A DNA stretch of 28,533 bases from Branchiostoma floridae (GCF_000003815.2 NC_049987.1:24319038-24347570); one strand, 5' to 3'. Positions 1 to 9,829 are shown, numbered from the stretch's first letter. Notes: generated from the sequence alone by a model not told the origin. Program-made: numbers and translations.

Positions 1-70
1 AAAAAATAAACCATCTGCGCTTGCAACAGGAATCTGTAAGACTTAGAATCAAGAGTTGCTACATGATAGC

Positions 71-76
71 TTTATT
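71..76 (-). terminator. Polyadenylation signal of the minus-strand gene
   Basis: AATAAA on the minus strand, about 205 nt past the TAG stop. It is a plausible 3' end for the gene above. Confidence 0.5.
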
Positions 77-280
77 TACGTAATACAAAAGTTACTCCAG
101 CAACTAGACAAGTTTTGTGAGTTTGTATAAACATGCCTCTGAGCAAGAAGATAATTCTGTTTAATATCTACTTTCAAATTGGTGACTACTGAGAACCAAA
201 TTAATGTTTTTTCAGACTTTGCCGATTAACAGAAACAAGCCTTAGGGGAAGTGCTGCCACCTTTCTTCAGCAAGGAGTAG

Positions 281-303
281 CTACAGCCTGGGTACCTTCA
301 GGA
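281..303 (-). CDS. Minus-strand gene, last coding exon and stop
   Basis: The acceptor CCTTCTTTTCAG ends at 304. The exon continues in phase as VLKVPRL and then TAG. About 210 nt of 3' UTR follows, down to AATAAA (76-71 on the minus strand). The tail is short, so this exon is the least certain of the model, but acceptor, phase, stop and polyadenylation signal all agree. Confidence 0.5.
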
Positions 304-3300
304 CTGAAAAGAAGGCTGGAAAACTTGAGAGTCCTATAGAAGACTACATTTAACTAAAATATCTTAATTATGTCAGTTTCTGCATGTGTTGAAAGTAGTA
401 CAAAACTCCACCAGCTTGAAAAATAAACCATTGATGACAGACACCTTTTCTTGTTTTTATTTTCTTTCTACAATTGAATTTCGATTCAATAAGGACACAG
501 CAATAATCACAATCAACATTCAATCAAAACAGTTCTATCTGAACCCACCTGTGCCCTTCGACCCCTGTGCCAGCTGTAAGACATGTTTCAGTAGGACAGT
601 AACAGTAGGGTCAGAGGTCACTAACTCACCTGTGCCCTTCGACCCCTGTGCCAGCTGTAAGACATGTTTCAGTAGGACAGTAACAGCAGGGTCAGAGGTC
701 ACTAACTCACCTGTGCCCTTCGACCCCTGTGCCAGCTGTAGGACATGTTTCAGCAGGACAGTGACATCAGGGTCAGAGGTCAGTAGCCTCTCCACCGTCA
801 GCACTGCCTGTCCTGACTGGGACGCTCGGAGAGCTGGACAACAGAAAAATTTGTCAGATCATCTACACATGTAAAATTCTTGGTCATGGGCTGCTAGATA
901 CATGATTGTATAGGCTCTTGTGAATACACTTAGACTACAAAACACATCAAGAAATCAGAGATTTCATACAAAGTTGCACACACGTACAAACAAACAAACA
1001 AACAAACAAGTAAACAAACCAAAAATGGTACATGTACCTCTGTTTTCAACCAGGTAGAACTCAACCCAGGTTTGAATGATAAACTGAAGGAAATATTCCC
1101 AAAGTCTCAATCCCTCTTCCCAAATACCTTCCTGGTTCATACCAGACTATATGTAACAGTTACATTGTACCTCTTTGCAGCGCCCCACAAATGGTTGTGC
1201 TCAGATCAAGCTGATCTGCTCCCCCTTGAGGAGTGCTGGTGTACTGCAGGTAGCACAGGTTGAAGACTACTGGCAGCTCCACACATAAGGATGGGACTTG
1301 GGGTGGCAGACCTGCCACAACATGGAAAATAGTAGAAAGTCTTTCATACTACAGTCTTCAATTAGGTCATAATCATATCATGGGGTGTCATAAAATTTTC
1401 ATATTAATGTTTATTTGCAAAATCATATTTGATCAGACATTGTTCCAAAAGCAAATAAAGTACCACTATGCCAGTAGAAAATTAGTGCAATGGTCCTCAT
1501 TTAGAGCGGTGGTCACATATCATATCTATTATAGCGTGGTGGCTCATAACGCTAAGTAAAATGAAGTGGCTAGAACCCTGAATAATTAGCACTGTAAAGC
1601 TAAGAATAAACAGCTTGCTCAGATTTAGTGTATTATATACCAGCTGCCTGTATTCAGTGTTATAACCTGGCTTGCTGATGTAGTAACCTACCCTGTATCT
1701 CCTTCGCAAGTCTGATGTAGTAACCTACCCTGTATCTCCTTCACAGGTCTGATGTAGTAACCTACCCTGTATCTCCTTCACAAGTCTGATGTAGTAACCT
1801 ACCCTGTATCTCCTTCACAAGGCTGATGTAGTAACCTACCCTGTATCTCCTTAACAAGTCTGATGTAGTAACCTACACTGTATCTCCTTCACAAGCCTGA
1901 TGTAGTAACCTACCCTGTATCTCCTTCACAAGTCTGATGTAGTAACCTACCCTGTATCTCCTTCACAAGTCTGATGTAGTAACCTACCCTGTATCTCCTT
2001 CACAAGTCTGATGTAGTAACCTACCCTGTATCTCCTTCACAAGTCTGATGTAGTAACCTACCCTGTATCTCCTTCACAAGTCTGATGTAGTAACCTACCC
2101 TGTATCTCCTTCACAAGTCTGATGTAGTAACCTACCCTGTATCTCCTTCACAAGTCTGATGTAGTACTAGTAACCTACCCTGTATCTCCTTCACAAGTCT
2201 CTGGAACTCACACAGCAACAAGGCTGCATCATGGTCTTCTGTCTGTGGGGAAAGAAAATGGTTTCCTAATCAACAAAATCAGGAAATGAATTACTAACTA
2301 ATGATTAATAATTGATAATTAATGATTAATCTAAAAATCAACAATAGGCTGCAAAATGATCTTGTGTCTGTGGTATACGAAACTGTGTCCTAATTAACAA
2401 AATGATGAAAGTAATGACTAGTGATTAACAACTGATCATTAATGATTAAAAATCAACAATAATTTCTCAATCACTTGGGTAACAAATGCTTCGTTGTTAG
2501 AGGAAAGGTATCAAGTCTCTGCACAGTACAGTACAGGGCTCTAGCCAGCTCAAAATTTTTTTCCGTCAGCCAATTCCCCTTGTCGCGAAAACGCTATTCC
2601 AGGAGTTAGAGAGACTGAATTGAGACCTTGAAAAACAGGTTTTAATGAGATTATCGTGTGCGAAAGGGCACCGACACACATTATCAACAATCATAACAAT
2701 AGCAAAACAAACAGTGTGTGGCTTTTACGGCCGTGGACAGCGTCCCCAAGCCGCCTGTAGCTTCCAAGGAGCTTTTATCAGATTTTTGTCCATCAAGGGT
2801 GACGGATTGTTTTAAATTTTTTTCCGTCACATGCAGCAAATTTCCGTCAATTGACGGAAAAACGGACGCTGGCTAGAGCCCTGGTACAGTACACTGCGGG
2901 TAATATTTCATAGTTGAAGGCCCCTGAGCCATAAACAAAACCCGTCTAGACGTCTGGACATGTGGCAAACATGGTCTAGACAAGAACCAGACATACCTAC
3001 AGTGTAGACACGAACTGCCTATAACTTAGGAGCCTTCAACAGTGTCCTTTGTGCATGAACAGTTCAAACTGACTTGTGAACTGAAATGAACTGACTTATA
3101 AATAAGTTATAATATTATATAAAATACAACACGGTGTAAATCCATCATTCGAGGTATCACCTGACGGCCGAAGGTTAGAGCACGATCAGAACTGCAGGAG
3201 GGAGGGTGGTATCAAATTTTCTTGGGGTATGCTAAGTGTGTTCGACTTATTCGACTGAAGCAGGTGGGATACAAGTGGCACCCCATGTGATATGGCAAGT

Positions 3301-3495
3301 TATAACCCAGTCCGGTACACCCGTACCAACAGTTATCACGGCCCAGGTATGGCAAAAGCAGATCTTACTTACCAGGTACTGACTGACAAGCCTGTTGTTG
3401 TCTGTGGTCCATCGATGTAGGAACGAGGGTTGGTTCTTCTGCATTCTCCTGTACTGGGGACAATTGCCAGGATGTTGGGACTTCATCTCACACAC
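281..3495 (-). CDS. Unrecognised protein gene, five-exon minus-strand model
   Basis: Reading the minus strand, five segments with GT-AG borders join in phase: 3495-3373, 2242-2179, 1311-1171, 833-711 and 303-281 (stop TAG at 283-281). If translation starts at the ATG at 3486 the sum is 465 nt, a 154-residue product. The reading frame stays open across every junction (phases 0, 1, 1, 1), which is unlikely by chance. Typical pieces are FLHRWTTDNNRLVSQYL, AALLLCEFQRLVKEIQ, LCVELPVVFNLCYLQY and DVTVLLKHVLQLAQGSKGT. They look alpha-helical, leucine-rich and soluble, with no signal peptide or membrane segment. I do not recognise the family; a helical-repeat (HEAT or ARM-like) tail is one possibility, and the model may be only the C-terminal part of a longer protein. 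Two exon-donor junctions carry tandem duplications. A polyadenylation signal lies at 76-71. Confidence 0.6.
546..788 (-). repeat. 81-bp tandem repeat x3 across an exon-donor junction
   Basis: Three near-identical units begin at 546, 627 and 708 on the plus strand. Each contains, on the minus strand, the exon sequence for VLLKHVLQLAQGSKGTG and a splice donor: GTGAGT in two units and GTGGGT in the one at 546. The 81-bp period equals 27 codons and has no stop in the gene frame. All three donors therefore leave the same phase. Confidence 0.85.
711..833 (-). CDS. Minus-strand gene, exon ending in the 81-bp repeat
   Basis: The acceptor TTTTTCTGTTGTCCAG ends at 834. The 123-nt exon encodes ASQSGQAVLTVERLLTSDP and then DVTVLLKHVLQLAQGSKGT, and ends at a consensus donor CACAG|GTGAGT. 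Phase 1 in and phase 1 out. The last part of the exon plus its donor is present three times at 81-bp spacing. If the second or third donor is used instead, the exon gains 27 or 54 residues without changing phase. Confidence 0.6.
960..1019 (+). repeat. (CAAA)n microsatellite
   Basis: About eight CAAA units with one interruption (AAGTAAAC). It lies in an intron of the minus-strand gene. Confidence 0.8.
1171..1311 (-). CDS. Minus-strand gene, 141-nt exon
   Basis: The acceptor TTTTCCATGTTGTGGCAG ends at 1312 and the donor AGAG|GTACAATG begins at 1170. Phase 1 in and phase 1 out. It encodes 46 whole codons including LCVELPVVFNLCYLQY and DQLDLSTTICGALQR. The other two frames hit stops within the exon, so only this frame fits both neighbours. 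Confidence 0.6.
1677..2200 (-). repeat. 37-bp minisatellite, 14 copies, carrying a splice donor
   Basis: Units start at 1677 and every 37 bp to 2158. The last unit has a 6-bp insertion (TACTAG) and ends at 2200. Copies are nearly identical. Read on the minus strand, each unit is the last 19-20 nt of the 2179-2242 exon, its donor AGG|GTAGGT and the next part of the intron. Only the copy next to the exon belongs to the gene model; the other 13 are potential decoy donors. The period is not a multiple of 3, and read-through meets an in-frame stop in the next unit. Confidence 0.9.
2179..2242 (-). CDS. Minus-strand gene, exon with amplified donor
   Basis: The polypyrimidine acceptor TTTTCTTTCCCCACAG ends at 2243. 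The 64-nt exon encodes TEDHDAALLLCEFQRLVKEIQ plus one base and ends at donor AGG|GTAGGT. Phase 0 in and phase 1 out match its neighbours. Its last 19-20 nt, the donor and the following intron bases are the unit of the 37-bp array at 1677-2200. A decayed copy of its acceptor and first bases lies upstream (in transcription) near 2367. Confidence 0.6.
2218..2465 (-). repeat. Diverged ~125-bp tandem duplication covering an acceptor and exon start
   Basis: About 2218-2342 is repeated at about 2343-2465, both ending in AAAATCAACAAT and both holding AGGCTGCA...TCTGTGG. On the minus strand the copy keeps an acceptor (ATACCACAG at 2368) and a decayed start of the 2242-2179 exon. Neither copy of the flank codes further. 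Confidence 0.7.
2534..2883. mobile_element. hAT-type MITE with 8-bp target duplication
   Basis: The 350-bp element has terminal inverted repeats CAGGGCTCTAGCCAGC and GCTGGCTAGAGCCCTG and a perfect 8-bp direct duplication GTACAGTA at 2526-2533 and 2884-2891. CAGGG ends and an 8-bp duplication are typical of hAT transposons. TTTTTTTCCGTCA motifs recur near both ends. There is no transposase reading frame, so it is non-autonomous. It lies in an intron of the minus-strand gene. Confidence 0.85.
3373..3495 (-). CDS. Minus-strand gene, most upstream exon found
   Basis: An acceptor (TTTTAATACAG) ends at 3496 and a near-consensus donor (CTG|GTAAGTAAG) begins at 3372. The exon is 123 nt, phase 0 to phase 0, and contains an ATG at 3486-3484 that could be the start. 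A second acceptor ending at 3454 (TTGTCCCCAG) would give an 81-nt exon in the same frame. The end encodes WTTDNNRLVSQYL. Which acceptor is used cannot be settled from sequence alone. Confidence 0.55.
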
Positions 3496-3499
3496 CTGT

Positions 3500-4240
3500 A
3501 TTAAAACATATCGGTTACTAATTTTTTATTCAGCAAGCTTATTACTTATCATATTTCATGATAGCCATGGCGACTGTAGCCACTGTAACTGTTTTAAGCA
3601 TTCTCATTGTTTCAAGGGCAATCCAGTACGTGGCATTCCAGAACTGTTCTTGGGATATACGAATATCTTTGCCAATCTTTGTTGAGGATGATAGGTTTTT
3701 ACGGGTTCAAATGATTGTGGCACAATTGGAGTGGGCTGGGCTGCAATTATGGTAAAACCACGTGCAAGCGGAGCCCTACAACAGTGGCCAGGGCTATACT
3801 GTCCTGTCTTTACCGATTATGCTAGCAGTAGTTGCCTCTATATCGACTCCCGATGGACGAACATCAGTTGCCTCTTTGGGATGGCACAGAGTAGTTACAT
3901 ACCTTTACACACAACAAGCATACATTGGTTTACTCTTAAAAGTTGCCTCTTTAAAAAGTTTAATATAGTACTTATGGATTAGAATCCAAAGCGCAATGTT
4001 ATTTTTATGGTGTGAGTTTTAAACTTCCCTGCCTTCTGTAGGTTAGGTGGGGAGGGGGGCAGCTCAGCTCAAATTTCGAAACTATATCAACAGACGACTT
4101 GACAAAGACAGTGGTTTAGTAAACAGCACGTATGGGTTAAAAAGGATGCTGATAAGGTAAAGTATGTGTTTTAAGTGCGCTCTAAAGGTTACTACACGCT
4201 ATCTAACCTTCTTCGCCAGTTTCACAATCTTGTTTTTGCC
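3500..4240. other. Non-coding or unrecognised stretch
   Basis: Short plus-strand reading frames (3558-3755, 3762-3968) have hydrophobic runs, but no recognisable domain or flanking splice logic. AAAGAGGCAACT-like motifs recur on the minus strand between 3820 and 3960. It may be the first intron of the minus-strand gene. Confidence 0.4.
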
Positions 4241-4249
4241 GCCATCTTA
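4239..4249 (-). promoter_or_regulatory. YY1-like AAGATGGCGGC motif, possible 5' end of the minus-strand gene
   Basis: The minus strand reads AAGATGGCGGC, the motif often found just downstream of animal transcription starts. Its own ATG is followed by a stop after seven codons. The ATG is therefore more likely part of a 5' UTR or upstream ORF, with a possible donor GAAG|GTTAGA soon after. Spacing and strand would suit a first exon of the gene at 281-3495. Confidence 0.35.
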
Positions 4250-4359
4250 TCGTCTGACCTCTGACCCCTTGGAAACGCCCTCTGCCGATCTTACTCCACA
4301 CCGCAGCTTAAAGGAAATTTCGTAAAATTTAGGTAAACGTTTAATATATCAACTGTACA

Positions 4360-4640
4360 TGAGCATATCAAAACTGCAAAAAACTGATGTGTTATATCTA
4401 AAGGCGGTTTACCAACTGCAGTACCAAGGGAAGCCGCTAGGGGGTTCAAAATCTACTAATTTCCAGCTTTTGTCATACCCCACCGACATACCAAGTATAA
4501 AACCAATCCACCCAGCCGTTCTCGAGTTATATTGTTTACACACACACACAGACAAACACAGGGTAAAATATAACCTCCATGACATTTCATTGAGGTTATG
4601 TTTACATTTTTGTATTGTCGATTCATTCATTTATTTCCCA
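4360..4640 (-). repeat. Possible dispersed-repeat fragment
   Basis: The stretch holds ACACACACACAGACAAACACAGG on the plus strand and an open minus-strand frame (WIGFILGMSVGYDKSW) whose style resembles 3' tails of interspersed elements. No end structure is visible. Low certainty. Confidence 0.2.
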
Positions 4641-5094
4641 TCTAGAAAATATACGTGCAGCGGTCGCAACTCCCCGGGGCGCAGTCCGTAATGGGAAGGG
4701 TGTGTTATGATTTTGTCCCGGGACCATTGTACAATCTCTACACTTACACTTTTTGTTATGACGTGGTTGATACAGAAATGTCATAGTTCATCAAATTTTC
4801 ATCGCTGTACGATATCATTGGGGAGTCTGGGCGACACATTCTATTGTGAACAAGACTGCGAAGGCTGTTGTGGGGTGTGTATATGTCCATCAGTGCGTTA
4901 TATCACCCGGTATCTCACGCAGCAATACAATACTATAGGAGTCATACCGGGACAATCTATGATGTTTGTTTGATGGATAGTGTTGGCCTTGGATCCGCTT
5001 CTGCAGACAATCAGTTCGCTCGTTCAGACACTTGTGGTACCTGGCGGCACGTAGAGCAGCAAGTTTCCTTGCTGTTTCAGTAGCAGGGTGCATT

Positions 5095-5325
5095 TTTGCA
5101 GGGAGTGGTTGCGGAAGCCTACCCGTTTGACGTACTGGATGGAGGCAGCTCCTCGAACACCGGTCATGTGTACGCGTTTACGTCTCTTCCGAAAGACGCA
5201 TGCAACCCCAACCGTGATGCCCTATCCGAGATTGAACAAGACTTTCCAAGTTGCCAACTGATTGGAACCAGGAGCTCAACTGTGAGGCTGCTACCAGTTG
5301 AGCTACAGGGACTTCCCTCCACATA
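5095..5325 (-). mobile_element. tRNA-derived SINE, minus orientation
   Basis: The minus strand reads TAGCTCAACTGGTAGCAGC (box A-like) followed about 30 nt later by GGTTCCAATC (box B-like), then an unrelated body with CTTTCGGAAGAGACG. The tRNA part does not fold into a convincing tRNA, so this is a SINE head with an internal RNA polymerase III promoter, probably inactive. The long plus-strand reading frame across it (5096-5401) is incidental. Confidence 0.55.
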
Positions 5326-5511
5326 TACAACCAGTGCAGCGTTGCCATTTCTAGAAAATTCCTCATACCAACGCAAACGGCACGCTGATGATAAAGTGTG
5401 AAGGATATTTAATGTGAAATCTTGAAGAATTCCGCTTAAGAAGACTCTTGGATCTCCTTATCTTTTAAGGTACGTTGTTCAAGCTTTGCCTCTTAAACAG
5501 CATCTCTGCTT

Positions 5512-5790
5512 AGGCCTACGTTACATTTCCAAACCGGGCCCCGGTCGGGCAGCTTTCGGGATCGAAAAGTATGATAAAGAAGAAGAAGAACTTTATTGCA
5601 CGACAACTGTAGAGGATACAGTGTTTGGCAACTTGAACATACAATACATACAGAACAGAACACTATATATATGAAGGACACCAAACTGCACAAGACGTAA
5701 AGAGAACAGGTGTAAACATTAACGTAATACTATACATTTCTATTTCTCATTTTCACAAACATCCCGGCCGGGCCCTGGTTTGGAAATCTG
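5512..5790. mobile_element. TIR element with CCAAACC-GGGCCC ends
   Basis: The left part holds ATTTCCAAACCGGGCCCCGG (from 5524) and the right part, near 5764-5788, its imperfect inverse GGCCGGGCCCTGGTTTGGAAAT. A third related end occurs at 28346-28377. Between them lies an A-rich AAGAAGAAGAACTTTATTGC stretch. It looks like a non-autonomous DNA transposon of a dispersed family; no target duplication was resolved. Confidence 0.5.
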
Positions 5791-5999
5791 ACCCACGCTT
5801 AACGCAAGCGTCCTGCGTGAGTTCGATCACAAAGTGCCTATAACACACCTGTGCTCATTTGCATACGGACCACGGGTCGCCACCAAAGAAGAAAAGCGCT
5901 CCGAACACAAAAGCGACCCCAATGACGTGACTCTGTCGCCCGAGCACAGCTTAGTGTCCTCTGATCATTTTTGTCTCCCTCTCCTTTCTCTGTCTCCAG

Positions 6000-6145
6000 C
6001 TGTTACAAGCGAAAAGCGTGGATGTCCGACCTTATAGTCAAAGGAAAGCACAGCTGGCCCACTAGTCTGGATACAGACCAACACGTTGCAGGTTGTTGAG
6101 TAGCGTCTACCGGAGGGATGTGCAACACGAGCCATGCGTATCACA
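6000..6145 (+). other. Candidate non-coding exon
   Basis: A very strong polypyrimidine acceptor (CTCCTTTCTCTGTCTCCAG, ending 5999) and a good donor (CACAG|GTGAGA) bracket 146 nt. All three frames contain stops, so it cannot be an internal coding exon. It could be a 5' UTR or lncRNA exon. No partner exon was identified. Confidence 0.3.
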
Positions 6146-6149
6146 GGTG

Positions 6150-7095
6150 AGATTACTCTATATTTACTCCTACCTACCTACCCGCATTTTACTGTCAGCA
6201 CAGAAGCAACCCAAATACCGTAGACTAGTACCCCAAATATAAGGCCGATATGTATACTCCAATCATTGTGTACACAAGACTATTTCCCATATTTTCCTGG
6301 TAATACGTACTCTGCCTGATGTGGTGGCAATATTATTCAATGTCTGTTTATTGGTAGGACTAGGAAAGTAATTACAACCATATACCACTGCTTGTTCCAA
6401 ATCGCATGGCTTTTATCCAGAGTGCCTTGCAAATACAAGCGTATCATGGCGAAAACGTAGTTTGAAGCACTATGACTCCGTCATTTGCGACGAAAAGCAG
6501 GCATAGACGTATTTGAATCCTTATGTATCATCTTATAATACCATGTATACAGCACACATTACCAAAGCTGCTATCAAACACAATGAAGGCTAAGAGTAAT
6601 AATTTGGTCAATACAAACCTGTATATGTAGCACAATTTCTAATGATTTCGAGCGATTTTGTAAAGAATTTTTGTAATCCCAGTACACTTGTACATAATGG
6701 CTATTGTATCCAAAGCGGGCTTTTGAAAACAGTCGGTTTTCAATGTGACACCCTCAATAATCAGATACAGCCGTGTAGGAAATATTCCTCTTGATACATG
6801 CCAAAACCAGAGCATGGTGTCGTACAATTAGCTTCATACAAACAATAGATGAAGGCCTTTCATGTAAATTTATGCCTAACCGAGCTAAGCACGTACAGGT
6901 CACAACAAAGATAAAAGATACATAATGTTCGCACGAGTATCGTAGTCTAACATATAGCTACGGGTTCTGCGTCTTCTAACTTCTTGATGATAGCAAAATT
7001 GTAGGAGTGCATGGGCTTAGCTATAGCCAGTTTATCAAACGCACATAACAATTGGCTCACATGGTGAGCAAGTAGGCATAATGATTTTGTGTTAT
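6150..7095. other. AT-rich intergenic stretch
   Basis: No coding frame, splice structure or recognisable repeat family was seen in this stretch. Confidence 0.4.
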
Positions 7096-7098
7096 CGT

Positions 7099-7400
7099 AC
7101 AAAATTGCGTGTTTTTCATAAATCTCTCTCTGTTCCCGGTGTCTAAGCCGAGGTGTTTGGATTGTCTGCAGCGGGTCCCGGTTGGAAGTCCCTCCCCAAC
7201 CGAAGTTAGGTACCCAAATTTACACCTGGGTGAAGTAGAGAAACTGAGAAAGTCGTGTGGCATCATAAGGTACCAAAAAGGTGTATTCCGTTTTTATTTT
7301 AACTACAAAATTGCGTGTTTTCCATTATTCTTTCCCGGCTGTACACGGGGAGTGCGGATTGTCTGTGGCAGGTCCCAGTGGGAAGTGCCCCGCATTGAAC
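7099..7400 (-). repeat. Tandemly duplicated SINE-tail fragment
   Basis: ACAAAATTGCGTGTTTT followed by a TTTGGATTGTCTGCAG-like block occurs at about 7099-7210 and again, diverged, at about 7303-7400. On the minus strand the first copy reads GGGTACCTAACTTCGGTTGG, which matches the tail of the SINE at 17760-17985. Confidence 0.55.
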
Positions 7401-7649
7401 CGACATTAGCTCCCCATTATGGCTCGCTGACAGCCGCATTGTCGGGAAAATGTTGGGCAGATGTTCCGTGTTCCCCAGGGTTGGTGCTGAACTCGCTGGT
7501 CACGACATTCCGGTCAGCAGGGAATTCACGTTCACCTGATGGGATCACAGATATGATTTATGTTCTACTCGATGATTTTCGTCTGCTGTTGTAATTGCTG
7601 CTGAGAAAAAACATGTACTGCCGATTCCTGTAGTCTGTAAATATATAGT

Positions 7650-7735
7650 TGAGTAAGTGTGTGTCTGTGTGCGTGTGCTTGTGTGTGTCCGTATTTTTGT
7701 GTGTAATATGTGTGTGTGCCACTCGCGCGTGTATA
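7650..7735 (+). repeat. (TG)n-rich microsatellite
   Basis: Interrupted GT/TG runs with scattered other bases. Confidence 0.8.
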
Positions 7736-7779
7736 TGTGCCTGCAAGAGATCTATCGTAGCATAGGTAAATAGTTAAAT

Positions 7780-7885
7780 ACATAGACAGATAGATAGATA
7801 GATAGATAGATAGGTAGGTAACGGATAGATAGTTAGATAGACAGATATATATAGATAGAGAGAGCAAGAGATAGGCAGAATGATA
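7780..7885 (+). repeat. (GATA)n microsatellite
   Basis: A run of GATA units interrupted by GGTAGGTAAC, followed by degenerate GATA and AGAG units. Minus-strand frames rich in YLSIYLS are artefacts of it. Confidence 0.85.
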
Positions 7886-8204
7886 GAGATACAACGTTAG
7901 ATAGATTTTTATTTTAAGTAAAATATTCTATTTCAAGTAAGATATTTTATTTTAAGTAAGATATTTCGTTTTGCTTGTTAAAAGAGCGACCGCAGTTGAT
8001 TGTAGTATGAGAGTGGTTGTATGACAGGAAAATTACAACATTCCCTACAGTTTGCTGGTATCAAATGTACTACAGTCTGCACTCAAGGTCGTTGTCCTAT
8101 TCCCACTCCAATAAACTTAAATAAACTACACAGATTTATGACACGCACCTGCAGCTGGTAATGTGCAGTAGATAGGTGGGCTGAGCAATGTTCCGTGTCA
8201 TGTT

Positions 8205-8590
8205 GATATCAGACCTAAGGGACCTTCTCTGTCAGAACATCGCATCGGTCCATTTCATCATGCTATATTCAGCCACAATAGCGTCAGCGAATCTTTTGTC
8301 GAGAATATCTACATTGTACTTTGGATATGGCAACGTGTGGCACAATAGGTACGATGCATATCCCAAACCCCAGAGGTCCCAAGTTCAGAACCGCCTCTAA
8401 ACGACCTTCATCACTTCACTCAGGTGTACATGAGTACCTAGCTTACGTTAGGGCCGTCCGTTGGATAGGACGTTGAATAGATGGAGGTCCTGTTTTTGTC
8501 TCTGTCAGAACATCGCATCGGTCCATTTCATCATGTCATCTATCCACTATACCGTCAGCGAATCTTTTGTCGAAAACGTTACTCAACATT
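8205..8590 (+). repeat. Direct repeat pair (~95 bp, ~270 bp apart) around a SINE fragment
   Basis: CTCTGTCAGAACATCGCATC...TCAGCGAATCTTTTGTCGA occurs at about 8226-8316 and again at 8498-8580. Between them, 8375-8465 resembles a SINE tail (CACTCAGGTGTACATGAGTA). No coding evidence. Confidence 0.6.
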
Positions 8591-8599
8591 CAAATACAT

Positions 8600-9380
8600 G
8601 CTGACCAGCCCATCCAACTATGTCGTCCTACCCTTGCCACACAAAGTAATCGAACACCACAGGGTGTCTGTTACACCTATGGTAACCATGGTGACGGCCG
8701 CCTGGTCCAAGTCATTCGTCTTATCTGTTTGGAACGGAAAAAGACGAAGAAGAGAAAACAACGGAGCAAAAACAACACGCTTTCCTTCCTTGAAGTTAAA
8801 CATAACTACAACTTGTACGATCAAATCTTTGACCAAACCTGTGGTGTGGCGACTGACCACGTAATGTGATGGTGGTTTATCCCTCGTTCATCTTTCTTTT
8901 GTCTTGTGCTGAATGCTGCGCTATCTTAATGGGTCATTGGCCCGCAGGAGATGTGATTACAGAAGTCAATAACTATAAACTAAGTCAAATCAATAACCAT
9001 AAAAATCAATGAGACTGACGAAGCTATGAGTGCAGGTGTGGGGTACGGTGCACGCATAACTCATGTTAGGTTAGTGATAACTAGTCACATGAATATTGCA
9101 ACATAAGCTTTTTGCAACACATGCTTGGACATCGCTGAAGAACGTTGTATAAAAAGGAAATTATCGTATGCCAATTGCAAGGGAACAAGCAGACATAACA
9201 ACTTCAGTAGGTGAAACAAAATTACTATAGATCTACCTGATGTTTCTACAAGTACCTACATGCCTGAGGGCATTGGCTAAACAATACTCCCTCGCTTTAA
9301 TGATGCTTTGTGATGTAAGTGCAAGATATATGGGTAACACTTATATTACATGTATATCATAAACTGAACATCATCAATGA
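8600..9380. other. Intergenic stretch, no gene seen
   Basis: The plus-strand frames at 8481-8869 overlap each other and show no domain. Nothing else was recognised. Confidence 0.35.
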
Positions 9381-9479
9381 CAACTTCAGGGTTTTGAAAA
9401 ATAGATGTCCTCCTCTGAACATCCTGACATAGTGCTGTACTAGTCTACTTGCTTTGTAGTCTTATCTCAACTTTGTATA

Positions 9480-9600
9480 TTTTCTGGGGGAGTCGGCCTC
9501 GTAGAGGAACTAGATTCCTGTTGCCGGCTCCCCTCAGATTGTACGCAATCTGTGAAGTGGAATAAATAAATAAAATAAATAAAAAATAAAATAAAATAAA
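9480..9600 (+). mobile_element. LINE 3' tail with (ATAAA)n
   Basis: A GCCGGCTCCCCTCAGATTGT stretch is followed by GTGAAGTGGAATAAATAAAT and an A/T-simple tail. This is the usual look of a CR1/L2-like LINE 3' end, truncated at 5'. Confidence 0.5.
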
Positions 9601-9829
9601 GCACCTGCCGCTGTATCAGAACGCTCCAGTAAATCCCATGAGAACATCCGAATCCGATGTTTTTTGCTGATAACAATCGGGACTTCTCTGTGGACAGAAT
9701 AGGTCTGTAGATAACAGGTGTGAATTATTCATGCAAACCTACCGGAACATGTCACTGTTTATGATACCAGAACATGTCACTGATACCGGGACATTCAGGA
9801 CTGCTCTCTGATCCACGTCATGTCCTAGG

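Noticed and set aside
386-874. 162-codon plus-strand reading frame with three CASCKTCFSRTVT repeats
   Set aside because: It is the antisense of the 81-bp repeat. The minus strand has in-phase exons with splice sites, and the plus frame has no splice or domain support.
1677-2200. CRISPR-like array
   Set aside because: Units are contiguous 37-bp repeats without unique spacers, in a eukaryotic intron.
3558-3968. Two plus-strand frames with hydrophobic stretches, possibly membrane proteins
   Set aside because: No acceptor or donor logic, no recognisable family and no matching neighbours.
5240-5325. Possible minus-strand tRNA gene
   Set aside because: Promoter boxes are present, but arms do not pair into a full cloverleaf and a SINE body follows.
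5096-5401. 101-codon plus-strand frame
   Set aside because: It overlaps a minus-strand SINE with box A and box B; the open frame is most likely incidental.
7565-7894. Minus-strand frame rich in YLSIYLS
   Set aside because: Translation of GATA and TG microsatellites.
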